This document shows, piece by piece, positions 1 through 6,791 of a stretch of 7,040 nucleotides of DNA. Position 1 is the stretch's first letter, and each line of letters opens with the position of its first letter. The DNA is from CAYMKE01 sp964345135 (lineage in GTDB: Bacteria > Bacteroidota > Bacteroidia > Bacteroidales > JBBRXJ01), in the NCBI GenBank assembly GCA_964345135.1, contig CAYFQI010000162.1, forward strand, positions 1 to 7,040, given 5' to 3'. Under the pieces are notes generated by a model. It had not been told where the DNA came from, made no database searches, and was given only the letters and a program-made list of their open reading frames with translations. A program made the translations under genes and the position numbers.

Positions 1-39
1 GAAAAATAAGGAGTTTACTCGCTTAAATGATTATTTTTC
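1..39. repeat. 9-bp inverted repeat at the window edge
   Basis: GAAAAATAA at 1-9 is perfectly complementary to TTATTTTTC at 31-39, with a 21-nt loop that itself contains the small dyad GAGT-TT-ACTC (11-20). It lies downstream of the minus-strand glycosyltransferase, about 45-80 nt past its stop codon, so it could help end that transcript. The AT-only outer stem makes this weak. The window edge cuts the context. The rest of 1-83 holds no gene. Confidence 0.3.
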
Positions 40-83
40 CATCGAGCGTAACGAAGAAGTCGGACTTTAGAGACAGTCATTAA

Positions 84-1022
84 TTATCTTATTAATTTAT
101 AATTTTTTGATCCACCAAATGTGAGTCCTAAACTATTTTCAACAAATGATAATATTCTGTATAACCATTTTTCATGCCTAAACCTTTTATGGTTATTTTT
201 AGTTTGTTTATATTTTAGCTTGTCCTGCCAGTTAAATTTCTGTATCCATTCATTCATGACAGAAGGATGTGATCCTTTAAAGGTTCTGACATACTTCATG
301 CTTCCATAATTAAATTCACTTGGCCCCCCTGCATGTTTTGCATTGGCTGCTTCTTTTCCTTTATGAATTGTATCCAATGCTTTATTCTTCTTTTTCATCA
401 AGTGGGGAGGGCGAACCCATCCATAATGGTATATATGCGCTTGAATTTTAATTACTTTTAATTTATATGCCCCTTCTTTCTGCCTGTAATGCAATCCGTC
501 AAAATTTGGTATTTTACGAAATGACTGTGCTGACTTCCATGAATGTATTTCTTTTAAATTCCGGATAATTCTGATCTCTTTTTTATACCATCCATGCGAA
601 TAATGATAATGATGATAATCACCCCAAAAATGATAATAGTCAAATAACATTCCTTCAACATTTAAATCATTCACATACTTTTGGCATTTTTCTTTTATAA
701 CTGGCAGGTCATTTTCATGAACCACTTCATCGGCTTGTAAATAAAACAACCAATCTCCCGTGCAATGACTCTTGGCAATATCAGTTTGATGTGCATTTTC
801 CATTCCCCCGGGGTATTTATCCAGATCCCAAACCGTATCTATAATCTTTATTTTGGGGCTATTAATGCTTTCTACCTGGTGTATGGTCGTGTCATCATCA
901 TCGCAATCCCCTAAAGCAATAATAAACTCATCAACAAGGGGTAAAACTGATTGTATGGATTGTGCTATGGGATAATAAAGTTTGCCGGCATTTTTTACCA
1001 TTGTAAATCCACTGATCTTCAT
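84..1022 (-). CDS. glycosyltransferase, family 2-like (GT-A fold)
   Basis: This 312-residue protein resembles the family 2-like glycosyltransferases common in Bacteroidota, which transfer a sugar from a nucleotide-sugar donor in the cytoplasm to a surface glycan or lipid carrier. The N-terminus reads as the first Rossmann-like strand (ISGFTMVKNA, residues 3-12), followed by a second strand, VDEFIIALGDCDDDDTT (30-46). DWLFYLQADEVV (90-101) fits the position of the metal-binding DxD-type motif, here ADE with Asp98 and Glu99. WYKKEIRIIRN (145-155) and HIYHYGWVRPP (196-206) are further family-like blocks. Residues 129-141 are rich in His and Tyr, and the C-terminal part from about 262 is basic. 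There is no signal peptide or clear membrane helix. The first ATG was chosen because starting at Met8 would remove half of the first strand; no Shine-Dalgarno sequence precedes it. It stands alone downstream of a terminator. Acceptor and product cannot be deduced. Confidence 0.85.
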   Translation of the reverse strand: MKISGFTMVKNAGKLYYPIAQSIQSVLPLVDEFIIALGDCDDDDTTIHQVESINSPKIKIIDTVWDLDKYPGGMENAHQTDIAKSHCTGDWLFYLQADEVVHENDLPVIKEKCQKYVNDLNVEGMLFDYYHFWGDYHHYHYSHGWYKKEIRIIRNLKEIHSWKSAQSFRKIPNFDGLHYRQKEGAYKLKVIKIQAHIYHYGWVRPPHLMKKKNKALDTIHKGKEAANAKHAGGPSEFNYGSMKYVRTFKGSHPSVMNEWIQKFNWQDKLKYKQTKNNHKRFRHEKWLYRILSFVENSLGLTFGGSKNYKLIR

Positions 1023-1049
1023 AAAAAAACCATTACATTTTTAAAAACT

Positions 1050-1084
1050 CAAAAATAGTATTTTTTGTGGTTACTTTGTAACAA
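1050..1084 (-). promoter_or_regulatory. candidate promoter of the glycosyltransferase gene
   Basis: Read on the minus strand, TATTTTTG (1057-1050) matches the Bacteroidota -7 element TAnnTTTG exactly, and a TTG (1084-1082) lies 24 nt upstream, slightly beyond the usual spacing to the -33 element. The resulting 5' leader would be roughly 20 nt. The -33 region overlaps the perfect dyad GTTAC-TTT-GTAAC (1070-1082), which could be an operator, though it is short enough to be chance. Confidence 0.4.
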
Positions 1085-1187
1085 TGCTTACTTTAATCTA
1101 ACTCTTCTAATGTCTGAAACAATAACTCCAACTTCCAACTACTTACTCCATATATTTTCAGAAAAACCTTCATTAATTTTAACATAA

Positions 1188-1218
1188 AAGAAGGGGGCTT
1201 TAAAAAAGCCCCCTTCTT
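1188..1218 (-). terminator. intrinsic terminator of the beta-barrel gene
   Basis: AAGAAGGGGGCTT (1188-1200) pairs perfectly with AAGCCCCCTTCTT (1206-1218) around a 5-nt loop, giving a 13-bp stem with a GC core. On the minus strand it begins 21 nt after the stop codon of the gene at 1240-1797 and continues into TTTTATGTTAAAATT. On the plus strand it is followed by a mixed sequence rather than a T run, so it best serves the minus strand. It separates the barrel gene from the glycosyltransferase, arguing against an operon. Confidence 0.85.
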
Positions 1219-1239
1219 GATATTTATAATATATTTTTT

Positions 1240-1797
1240 TTAGAAAGCAAAACCTACAGTAGTACCGAAACGAGCCATAATGCCATCACCTAAGCCTATA
1301 TCACCGCTTCCTTCTGAATTTGATTCCCAGCTAACTTTAGCACTTCCATACCAAGGGCCTCCATAAATATCTAATGTAACAACATCTCCAAATAACCATT
1401 GACCACCAAGAACGATTCCGCCTCCAATTACAGATAATGTACCTTTAGTATCTTCTCCGGAAACTTCTTCAGATATACTAAAATTCCAATATCTTACACC
1501 AGGAGAAATAAAAAAACCTTTAATAGCTTCATTTCCTGGGTAGAACCTCAAATCCAAATTGCCGCCAAATCCGTTGTATTTCGTTCCGCCTGTTTTGCCA
1601 CCCAACCAATAGTAGGGCTGTAATTGTATACTTAAGTTATCAGCAAATGCATATTCAAACCCAACATTAACGATGCTAAACACTGGACTTAGGTAGTTAA
1701 TTTTTACTGCCATTTTTTTATCTGTCTGGGCATTGACACTAACAACAAAAGACGCTCCAATTAGAGCAATCATTAAAAAAGTATAAATCTTTTTCAT
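1240..1797 (-). CDS. small outer-membrane beta-barrel protein, function unknown
   Basis: The 185-residue product begins with a typical signal peptide: Lys-Lys, a hydrophobic stretch over residues 5-20, then VNA|Q with predicted cleavage after Ala23. The mature part, about 162 residues, alternates polar and hydrophobic/aromatic residues in roughly eight segments (near 29-36, 40-51, 54-64, 77-86, 95-108, 119-136, 138-157 and 172-185) joined by Gly-, Asn- and Ser-rich turns. This is the pattern of an eight-stranded outer-membrane barrel. It ends in FGTTVGFAF, with the C-terminal Phe typical of substrates of the barrel-assembly machinery. The stretch MAVKINYLSPVFSIVNVGFE is reminiscent of DUF3575-like Bacteroidota outer-membrane proteins, but I cannot confirm the family. 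There is no lipobox Cys. No Shine-Dalgarno sequence precedes the ATG, and the signal peptide fixes the start. It is probably transcribed alone, ending at the strong hairpin downstream. Ligand and role are unknown. Confidence 0.8.
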   Translation of the reverse strand: MKKIYTFLMIALIGASFVVSVNAQTDKKMAVKINYLSPVFSIVNVGFEYAFADNLSIQLQPYYWLGGKTGGTKYNGFGGNLDLRFYPGNEAIKGFFISPGVRYWNFSISEEVSGEDTKGTLSVIGGGIVLGGQWLFGDVVTLDIYGGPWYGSAKVSWESNSEGSGDIGLGDGIMARFGTTVGFAF

Positions 1798-1833
1798 AAT
1801 TATAAATTTAAGTTAAACATTAAAATATTTATG

Positions 1834-1841
1834 CAATACTA
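1834..1841 (-). promoter_or_regulatory. possible -7 element of the beta-barrel gene
   Basis: On the minus strand TAGTATTG differs at one position from TAnnTTTG and would give a leader of about 30 nt. No TTG lies at the -33 position. Instead the upstream stretch is an almost pure A tract on this strand (1845-1881), which could act like an UP element. Weak call based on position and AT context. Confidence 0.28.
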
Positions 1842-1844
1842 CAA

Positions 1845-1881
1845 TTTTTTTTTTAATTTTTATTTTTATTTTTATTTTTTT
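1845..1881. repeat. T10 homopolymer plus ATTTTT hexamer array
   Basis: A run of ten T (1845-1854) is followed by an A, then three exact ATTTTT units (1856-1861, 1862-1867, 1868-1873) and a fourth with an elongated T run (1874-1881). The tract begins 48 nt before the barrel gene's start codon and lies just upstream of the plus-strand site at 1900. Such short tracts can change length by slipped-strand replication. Whether this one varies is not shown by a single sequence. Confidence 0.75.
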
Positions 1882-1899
1882 ATGTAGAAATCCTTAGAG

Positions 1900-1907
1900 T
1901 ATATTTG
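1900..1907 (+). promoter_or_regulatory. plus-strand promoter-like -7 element without an adjacent gene
   Basis: TATATTTG matches TAnnTTTG exactly and is followed by CA, a common context in Bacteroidota promoters. No TTG is present at -33; the hexamer T/A array occupies that place. Transcription would start near 1913. The first plus-strand gene is over 430 nt away, so the product would be a long LRR leader or a small RNA, or the match is chance. Confidence 0.3.
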
Positions 1908-1984
1908 CAATAACTTAAAAACAGAAGGATGATATTTGTTTAATTATCTGTTTTACAAACCATTACCAAACAAAAGTCAATCTT

Positions 1985-2031
1985 GTATATATATTACGAT
2001 TTAATTTAAACTTAACAAAAAATATATATAC
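1985..2031. repeat. 10-bp AT inverted repeat followed by a T7 run
   Basis: GTATATATAT (1985-1994) and ATATATATAC (2022-2031) are perfect reverse complements around a 27-nt loop; a run of seven T follows at 2034-2040. On the plus strand this has the outline of a terminator, but the stem is nearly all A-T and the loop is long, so it would be weak. Alternating AT tracts also form inverted repeats by chance. Confidence 0.35.
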
Positions 2032-2070
2032 CATTTTTTTGTATTCTCATTTTGATACTAAAAGAGTTCG

Positions 2071-2149
2071 AATAGCAGTATTTAGAAGTTAAAAATTCTA
2101 TATCATGCCTGCTAACTTTGTTACGCTTGTTACTGAATGCTCATTCAAA
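2071..2149 (+). repeat. short repeated intergenic element, copy A (contains a small reading frame)
   Basis: This stretch is related to the minus-strand copy at 6954-7025. The core from the ATG at 2105 through AAA at 2149 lines up with copy B without gaps; 35 of 48 bases agree over the first 16 codons, including exact TAACTTTGTT (2113-2122) and TGCTCATT (2138-2145). Upstream, AATAGCAGTATTTAG (2071-2085) resembles AATAAATATATTTAG in copy B (11 of 15), with 7 more nt between it and the ATG here. The frame, 2105-2179, encodes 24 residues starting MPANFVTLVTECSFK. No Shine-Dalgarno sequence precedes it, and TAACTTTG inside it also matches the -7 element. The substitutions do not favour third codon positions, so coding is not established. 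The element points toward the LRR gene 242 nt downstream of its ATG. Confidence 0.55.
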
Positions 2150-2346
2150 TCAGCCCCTATCAATATCCAATCTCATTAAACACTGATTAACAATAATTTA
2201 TTTAATTACGCATACCGTCGAGGCTTTGCAAGAACGCTCTAATCTCTTAATTAATAGCAACAAATCAATAATAAGGTGAGCTATATCATTCTGTTCTCAG
2301 AAACTATTGAAAATTTGGAACGTAGAATAAAATTAAAGCCAAAATA

Positions 2347-4119
2347 ATGAAAACTTTATTAAAATACATACAATTATTTATCCTATTAAATTTAATATCA
2401 TTTCCTGTAAATTCTCAAAATATAATTTACAGGCTTGATTCTGTTGATCCTTCTCATTATTTTGAATCATTGGAAAAAGCAATGGATAATCCTGAAAAAG
2501 TGATTATATTAAATTTAAGCGGCAATGAAGAAAATATCCGGGAATTGCCTTCAACCATTGAAAAAATGGTCAATCTTCAGGTATTAAAAATAACAGACAG
2601 TGAATTGCAATCAATCCCTGATAAAATAAGTTCATTAAAACAACTCAAAGTATTATATCTGCATAATAATCAAATAAAAGCTCTTCCAAATTTTATAGGT
2701 TCCCTGAACAACTTACAAATCCTTGATATTGCAGGTAATAAAATTGAAAAATTGCCGCAGTCTATTGGTATGTTAAAAAACCTGAAAAGTATTCATTTTT
2801 CAAACAACAGGATTAAGGAAATTCCTTCTTCTTTCCAGGGGCTTGTTAATTTACAAACAGCAGATTTAAGCAAAAACAGGATTTCATTTATACCTGCTGT
2901 CATGTTTAATTTACCTTCTCTCGTTGATTTGAATCTGGATCATAACAATATTGAAGTACTCCCGTCAATAGATACAACTTCAAATTTGGTTATTCTATCC
3001 ATAGGCCATAACAAGCAATTATATCACGATCAGGCATTTGCAAAAATCAGTCAATTGCAAAAACTAAAAAAACTGATATACAGCTTTAATAATCTTGGAG
3101 CTTTACCAGATACAATTTGCTCACTTCAATCACTTAAAACCCTTGATTTGAGAGGAAACAAATTCTTAAAAACACTTCCTGCTAAAATAAAAAATCTTAA
3201 AAATTTAACAGACCTGGATTTGTCAGGCAATAAAATCACTTGCTTTCCTGAAGGAATTTCAGAACTTAACCAATTATATGCATTACATCTTGAAGTAAAT
3301 AAACTCAAAACATTGCCTGCAAGCATTTCCGAACTCAAAAATTTAAAGTCGCTTGATCTTTCGGAAAACAAATTAAAAGAGATCCCGGCGGAATTAAAAA
3401 ACCTTCCCAATTTATTTTATTTAAATATCAGTGACAATCCCAACATTAATTTAGCAGAAGTATTTAATAAAATACCGGCTAATGAACATTTTCATCTTGC
3501 AATCAATAATAATAAATTAAAACAAATTCCCTCATCAATTAAACAACTTGATTTTTTAACCGGACTGGAAATTGGATGGAATAAACTCAAAACTATACCA
3601 CCTGAAATTGGAAAATTACATAATCTTAAAGCATTATACCTTCATTACAATAAAATTAAAAACATACCCGATGAAATTAAAAACTTAAGCAGCCTTAATA
3701 AATTGTATTTACAAGGAAACAGGCTTAACGTTTTACCTGAAGTAATATGCAGACTGGATAACCTTAAAAATCTTCAACTAGAGAATAATCATATTAAAAA
3801 AGTACCGGATTGTATTGGAAATATGAAACAATTGGAAGCATTGAATCTCAAGAATAACAAAATTAGCAGTTTACCACCAAATATCGGGAAAGCTTTGAAT
3901 TTAAACAGATTAAACCTCAGCAACAATAAACTCAAAAAAATCCCTTCAACGATTGGGAATCTTACAAATTTGCGTGAACTGAATCTTTATTTTAACAATA
4001 TCCAACATTTACCTGATGAACTTGGATTACTTGATTCACTGAATTTGTTAAACATTGGTTATAATCCGATCCGATCAATTCCCTGCTCATTAAAAGCCTC
4101 TTTGTGTAATAAAAACTAA
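2347..4119 (+). CDS. exported leucine-rich repeat protein (about 22 repeats)
   Basis: This 590-residue protein is almost wholly leucine-rich repeats. Residues 1-23 form a signal peptide (hydrophobic 8-20, likely cleavage VNS|Q). A short N-terminal cap (about 24-67, with SLEKAMDNPEKVIILNLSGN) is of the sort that opens many Bacteroidota LRR proteins. Repeats then run from Pro68 to 578, mostly exactly 23 residues of the form PxxIxxLxxLxxLxLxxNxIxxL, with Pro beginning units at 68, 91, 114, 137, 160, 183, 206, 254, 278, 301, 324, 347, 395, 418, 441, 464, 487, 510, 533 and 556. Two 48-residue blocks (206-253 and 347-394) are irregular double repeats. The protein ends 12 residues after the last unit, with two Cys (580, 587). 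There is no lipobox, C-terminal membrane helix, LPxTG-type motif, T9SS-like C-terminal domain or enzymatic domain, so a secreted or periplasmic binding scaffold is likely. The partner is unknown. The signal peptide supports the first ATG; no Shine-Dalgarno sequence is seen. Confidence 0.9.
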   Translation: MKTLLKYIQLFILLNLISFPVNSQNIIYRLDSVDPSHYFESLEKAMDNPEKVIILNLSGNEENIRELPSTIEKMVNLQVLKITDSELQSIPDKISSLKQLKVLYLHNNQIKALPNFIGSLNNLQILDIAGNKIEKLPQSIGMLKNLKSIHFSNNRIKEIPSSFQGLVNLQTADLSKNRISFIPAVMFNLPSLVDLNLDHNNIEVLPSIDTTSNLVILSIGHNKQLYHDQAFAKISQLQKLKKLIYSFNNLGALPDTICSLQSLKTLDLRGNKFLKTLPAKIKNLKNLTDLDLSGNKITCFPEGISELNQLYALHLEVNKLKTLPASISELKNLKSLDLSENKLKEIPAELKNLPNLFYLNISDNPNINLAEVFNKIPANEHFHLAINNNKLKQIPSSIKQLDFLTGLEIGWNKLKTIPPEIGKLHNLKALYLHYNKIKNIPDEIKNLSSLNKLYLQGNRLNVLPEVICRLDNLKNLQLENNHIKKVPDCIGNMKQLEALNLKNNKISSLPPNIGKALNLNRLNLSNNKLKKIPSTIGNLTNLRELNLYFNNIQHLPDELGLLDSLNLLNIGYNPIRSIPCSLKASLCNKN

Positions 4120-4132
4120 ACAGCAATATAAA

Positions 4133-6763
4133 TCAGCCAATAGCATCCAAAATCAATTCCTTTGCTTTTTTCAAAGCAGCATTAATTCCATTGGGATCTT
4201 TTCCGCCAGCAGTTGCGAAAAAAGGTTGTCCACCTCCCCCTCCTTTAATTTCTTTTGACGCTTCACGAATAATAGTTCCAGCGTTTATTTGTTTATTTTC
4301 AACAATTTTATCAGGAATCATAATGGCTAAATTAGGCCGGTTGTTTATAACAGATCCAATGACCAGAACAACATCATCCATTTCATTTTTCAATTGGAAA
4401 GCAAGATTTTTTATTGTATTCACAGAATCAAAAGATATATTTTCAACGATTAGATTTATGCCATTTACAGGGTGCATTTTTTGGAGCAAATCATTCTTTA
4501 CATGTTTAATCTTTTCTCGTTCGTATGCTTCAGCTTGTTTATGCAGATTATTATTTTCTTTTAATAAATCATTTATCCCACGTGCCAGATCTCTTGGGTT
4601 TTTAAGCAAGTCATTCAAATATTTTATTTTATCTTCAAGGTCATACAGGTATTTTTCTGCCTGTACACCGGTTATTGCTTCTATTCTCCTAATTCCGGCA
4701 GCAACAGATGATTCAGACATAATTTTAAACAATCCTATTTGCCCGGTCGCCTTAACATGTGTCCCACCACATAATTCATATGAATCACCAAATTTCACCG
4801 TGCGAACCGATTCGCCATATTTTTCACCAAAAAAAGCAACAGCTCCATGTTTTTTTGCTTCTTCAAGTGGAATGTTTCGGTTTTCTTCGAGCCGGATATT
4901 GTCTCTTATTATTTTATTTACAAGCTGTTCTACTTTCCGAATTTCCTCTTCACTTAATTTTTGGAAATGAGAAAAGTCAAATCTCAAATAATCAGGGTGG
5001 ACAAATGATCCTTTTTGTTCTACATGGCTTCCAAGTATTTGGCGTAAAGCATAATGCATCAGGTGGGTTGCCGTGTGGTTGTTGGCTGTTGCTGAACGCT
5101 TCCCGGTATAAACAACAGCATTAAATGTTGATGAAACATCCCTGGGAAGCGTTTTAGTAATATGTAACGGGAGATTATTCTCTTTTTTGGTATCAATGAT
5201 TTGTATTTTTTCATTTTCAGATTCGAGATACCCGGCATCTCCGATCTGACCTCCTCCTTCTGAATAAAAAGGGGTTTTATCCAGGATCAATTGATATAAT
5301 ACATTTCCTTTTGACTGGACTTTTCTGTATTTTGTAATTTTCACATTCGTGGATAATTCATCATACCCCACGAATTGCGTGTATTCTATGTTGTTCACAT
5401 CCACCCAGTCTTCTGTATCAGTTATTGAAGCATCTCTTGAACGGGTTTTCTGCTTTTGTAATTCCGCCTGAAATATTTTTTCGTCAACAGAAAACCCATT
5501 TTCATTCAGCATCAGACGGGTCAGGTCAAAAGGAAATCCGTATGTATCATAAAGTTTAAATGCACTTTCCCCTTTAATTTCTTTTTCATCATCCTGTTTT
5601 GCCTCATTCATTAATTGATCAAGCAATTGAATCCCATTGGCCAGGGTTTTAAGAAAAGACAGCTCTTCTTCTTTAATTACCTTTGATATCAATTGTTGTT
5701 GGGATTCAAGTTCAGGATATGCTGTCCCCATTATTTGGACAAGTGCCGGGACAAGTTCAAAAATAACAGGCTGATCCAGTTTAAGATACGTATATGCATA
5801 TCTCACTGCCCTTCTGAGAATGCGCCTGATCACATATCCTGCACCTGTATTGGATGGCAATTCGCCATCAGCAATAGCAAAGGAAACGGCCCGTAAATGA
5901 TCTGCGATAACTCTGAATGCAATTTCGGAGTTATTATCAGCTCCATAGATTATCCCGGATAATTGTTCAAGTTTTTTAATAAGTGGCAAAAAAAGGTCTG
6001 TTTCATAAGCCGAGTGTTTATCTTGCAAAACCATACAAAGCCTTTCCAGGCCCATCCCCGTGTCTATATGCTTTTGTGGTAACAACTCCAATGTCCCGTT
6101 TGATTTTCTGTTGAATTGTATAAAAACCAAATTCCACAATTCAATGACCAATGGATGATTTTGATTTACCAGTTCATGCCCGGGTTGTTTTGTTTGTTCT
6201 TCAGCGGGCCTTAAATCAATATGAATTTCAGAACAAGGTCCGCAGGGCCCTGTATCTCCCATTTCCCAAAAATTATCTTTTTTCCCATAGCTCAATATTC
6301 TTTCTACAGGTAAATATTCTTTCCAATATTCAAACGCTTCCGTATCTTTTTCTAAATGATCATTATCATCTCCTCCAAATATGGTAACATATAAATGTTC
6401 AGAGGGTATTTTATAAACATCAATCAATAATTCCCAGGCAAATCCAATGGCTTCTTTTTTAAAATAATCATTAAATGACCAATTGCCTAACATTTCAAAC
6501 ATGGTGTGATGATAATTATCATGTCCAACTTCTTCCAGATCATTATGTTTACCTGATACTCTCAGGCATTTTTGAAAATCTGCTGCCCTGGAAAAATTTG
6601 AGGCTTTATAGCCAAGAAATATTTCCTTAAATTGGTTCATCCCTGCATTCGTGAACATTAATGTAGGATCATTCTTAATGACCATCGGAGCAGACTGAAC
6701 TATTCTATGTTCTTTATTTTCAAAGAACTTCACAAAAGTCTCCCGTATATCCCTGCCTTTCAT
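4133..6763 (-). CDS. alaS: alanyl-tRNA synthetase
   Basis: The class II synthetase AlaRS attaches alanine to tRNA(Ala) using ATP in the cytoplasm and hydrolyses wrongly charged Ser- or Gly-tRNA(Ala). At 876 residues it is full length. The aminoacylation domain opens with SAPMVIKNDPTLMFTNAGMN (24-43), then SGKHNDLEEVGHDNYHHTMF (70-89), GDTGPCGPCSEIH (169-181) and GAGYVIRRILRRA (307-319). The editing domain has TPFYSEGGGQIGD (497-509). Its zinc-site residues are intact: His563 and His567 in HTATH, Cys665 and His669 in CGGTH. A helical linker (about 705-760) leads to the C-Ala domain, which ends with GGGGGQPFFATAGG (841-854). All key residues I can check are present and there is no frameshift. 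The first ATG gives the usual N-terminus; no Shine-Dalgarno sequence precedes it. It converges on the LRR gene with 13 bp between stop codons and has its own upstream region, so it is probably monocistronic within this window. Confidence 0.98.
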   Translation of the reverse strand: MKGRDIRETFVKFFENKEHRIVQSAPMVIKNDPTLMFTNAGMNQFKEIFLGYKASNFSRAADFQKCLRVSGKHNDLEEVGHDNYHHTMFEMLGNWSFNDYFKKEAIGFAWELLIDVYKIPSEHLYVTIFGGDDNDHLEKDTEAFEYWKEYLPVERILSYGKKDNFWEMGDTGPCGPCSEIHIDLRPAEEQTKQPGHELVNQNHPLVIELWNLVFIQFNRKSNGTLELLPQKHIDTGMGLERLCMVLQDKHSAYETDLFLPLIKKLEQLSGIIYGADNNSEIAFRVIADHLRAVSFAIADGELPSNTGAGYVIRRILRRAVRYAYTYLKLDQPVIFELVPALVQIMGTAYPELESQQQLISKVIKEEELSFLKTLANGIQLLDQLMNEAKQDDEKEIKGESAFKLYDTYGFPFDLTRLMLNENGFSVDEKIFQAELQKQKTRSRDASITDTEDWVDVNNIEYTQFVGYDELSTNVKITKYRKVQSKGNVLYQLILDKTPFYSEGGGQIGDAGYLESENEKIQIIDTKKENNLPLHITKTLPRDVSSTFNAVVYTGKRSATANNHTATHLMHYALRQILGSHVEQKGSFVHPDYLRFDFSHFQKLSEEEIRKVEQLVNKIIRDNIRLEENRNIPLEEAKKHGAVAFFGEKYGESVRTVKFGDSYELCGGTHVKATGQIGLFKIMSESSVAAGIRRIEAITGVQAEKYLYDLEDKIKYLNDLLKNPRDLARGINDLLKENNNLHKQAEAYEREKIKHVKNDLLQKMHPVNGINLIVENISFDSVNTIKNLAFQLKNEMDDVVLVIGSVINNRPNLAIMIPDKIVENKQINAGTIIREASKEIKGGGGGQPFFATAGGKDPNGINAALKKAKELILDAIG

Positions 6764-6791
6764 AAGTAAATTTTTTTAAAAAAATCAATTT

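Larger units (their letters stand above)
1798..2346. other. 549-bp spacer between divergent genes, no clear gene
   Basis: This AT-rich spacer separates the start codons of the barrel gene (-) and the LRR gene (+). It holds, in order: a possible barrel promoter (1834-1841), a T10 run plus ATTTTT hexamers (1845-1881), a good plus-strand -7-like site (1900-1907), a weaker one (GATATTTG, 1931-1938), an AT-only inverted repeat (1985-2031) and a repeated element containing a 24-codon reading frame (2071-2149, frame continuing to 2179). Nearest the LRR gene, AAAATTTG (2310-2317) is one mismatch from TAnnTTTG and would give a leader of about 20-25 nt, but has no TTG at -33. I see no tRNA, known riboswitch or convincing protein gene. 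Confidence 0.6.

Noticed and set aside
121..309. Plus-strand open frame of 62 codons opposite the glycosyltransferase
   Set aside because: It is entirely antisense to the conserved C-terminal part of the glycosyltransferase and shows no family features.
2221..2228. AGGCTTTGCA as a further TAnnTTTG promoter
   Set aside because: Both conserved first positions (TA) are missing.
2272..2279. AAGGTGAG, resembling a Shine-Dalgarno sequence
   Set aside because: No ATG, GTG or TTG opens a useful frame at the right distance, and none of the real genes here uses such a site.
3126..3410. Minus-strand open frame opposite the LRR gene
   Set aside because: It is antisense to regular LRR coding sequence; its regularity mirrors the repeats on the other strand.
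4160..4177. Small hairpin in the 3' end of alaS (CTTTG/CAAAG or GCTTT/AAAGC) as a terminator for the LRR gene
   Set aside because: The stem is only 5 bp, no T run follows on the plus strand, and the sequence is constrained by coding for the AlaRS C-terminus.
4191..4970. Long plus-strand open frame of 259 codons opposite alaS
   Set aside because: It lies wholly antisense to a complete, motif-intact alaS. The translation is rich in Ser, Phe and Ile with no recognisable domain, as expected for a shadow frame.
5693..6387. Plus-strand open frames at 5693-5896 and 6151-6387
   Set aside because: Both are shadows of the alaS catalytic domain with no independent support.
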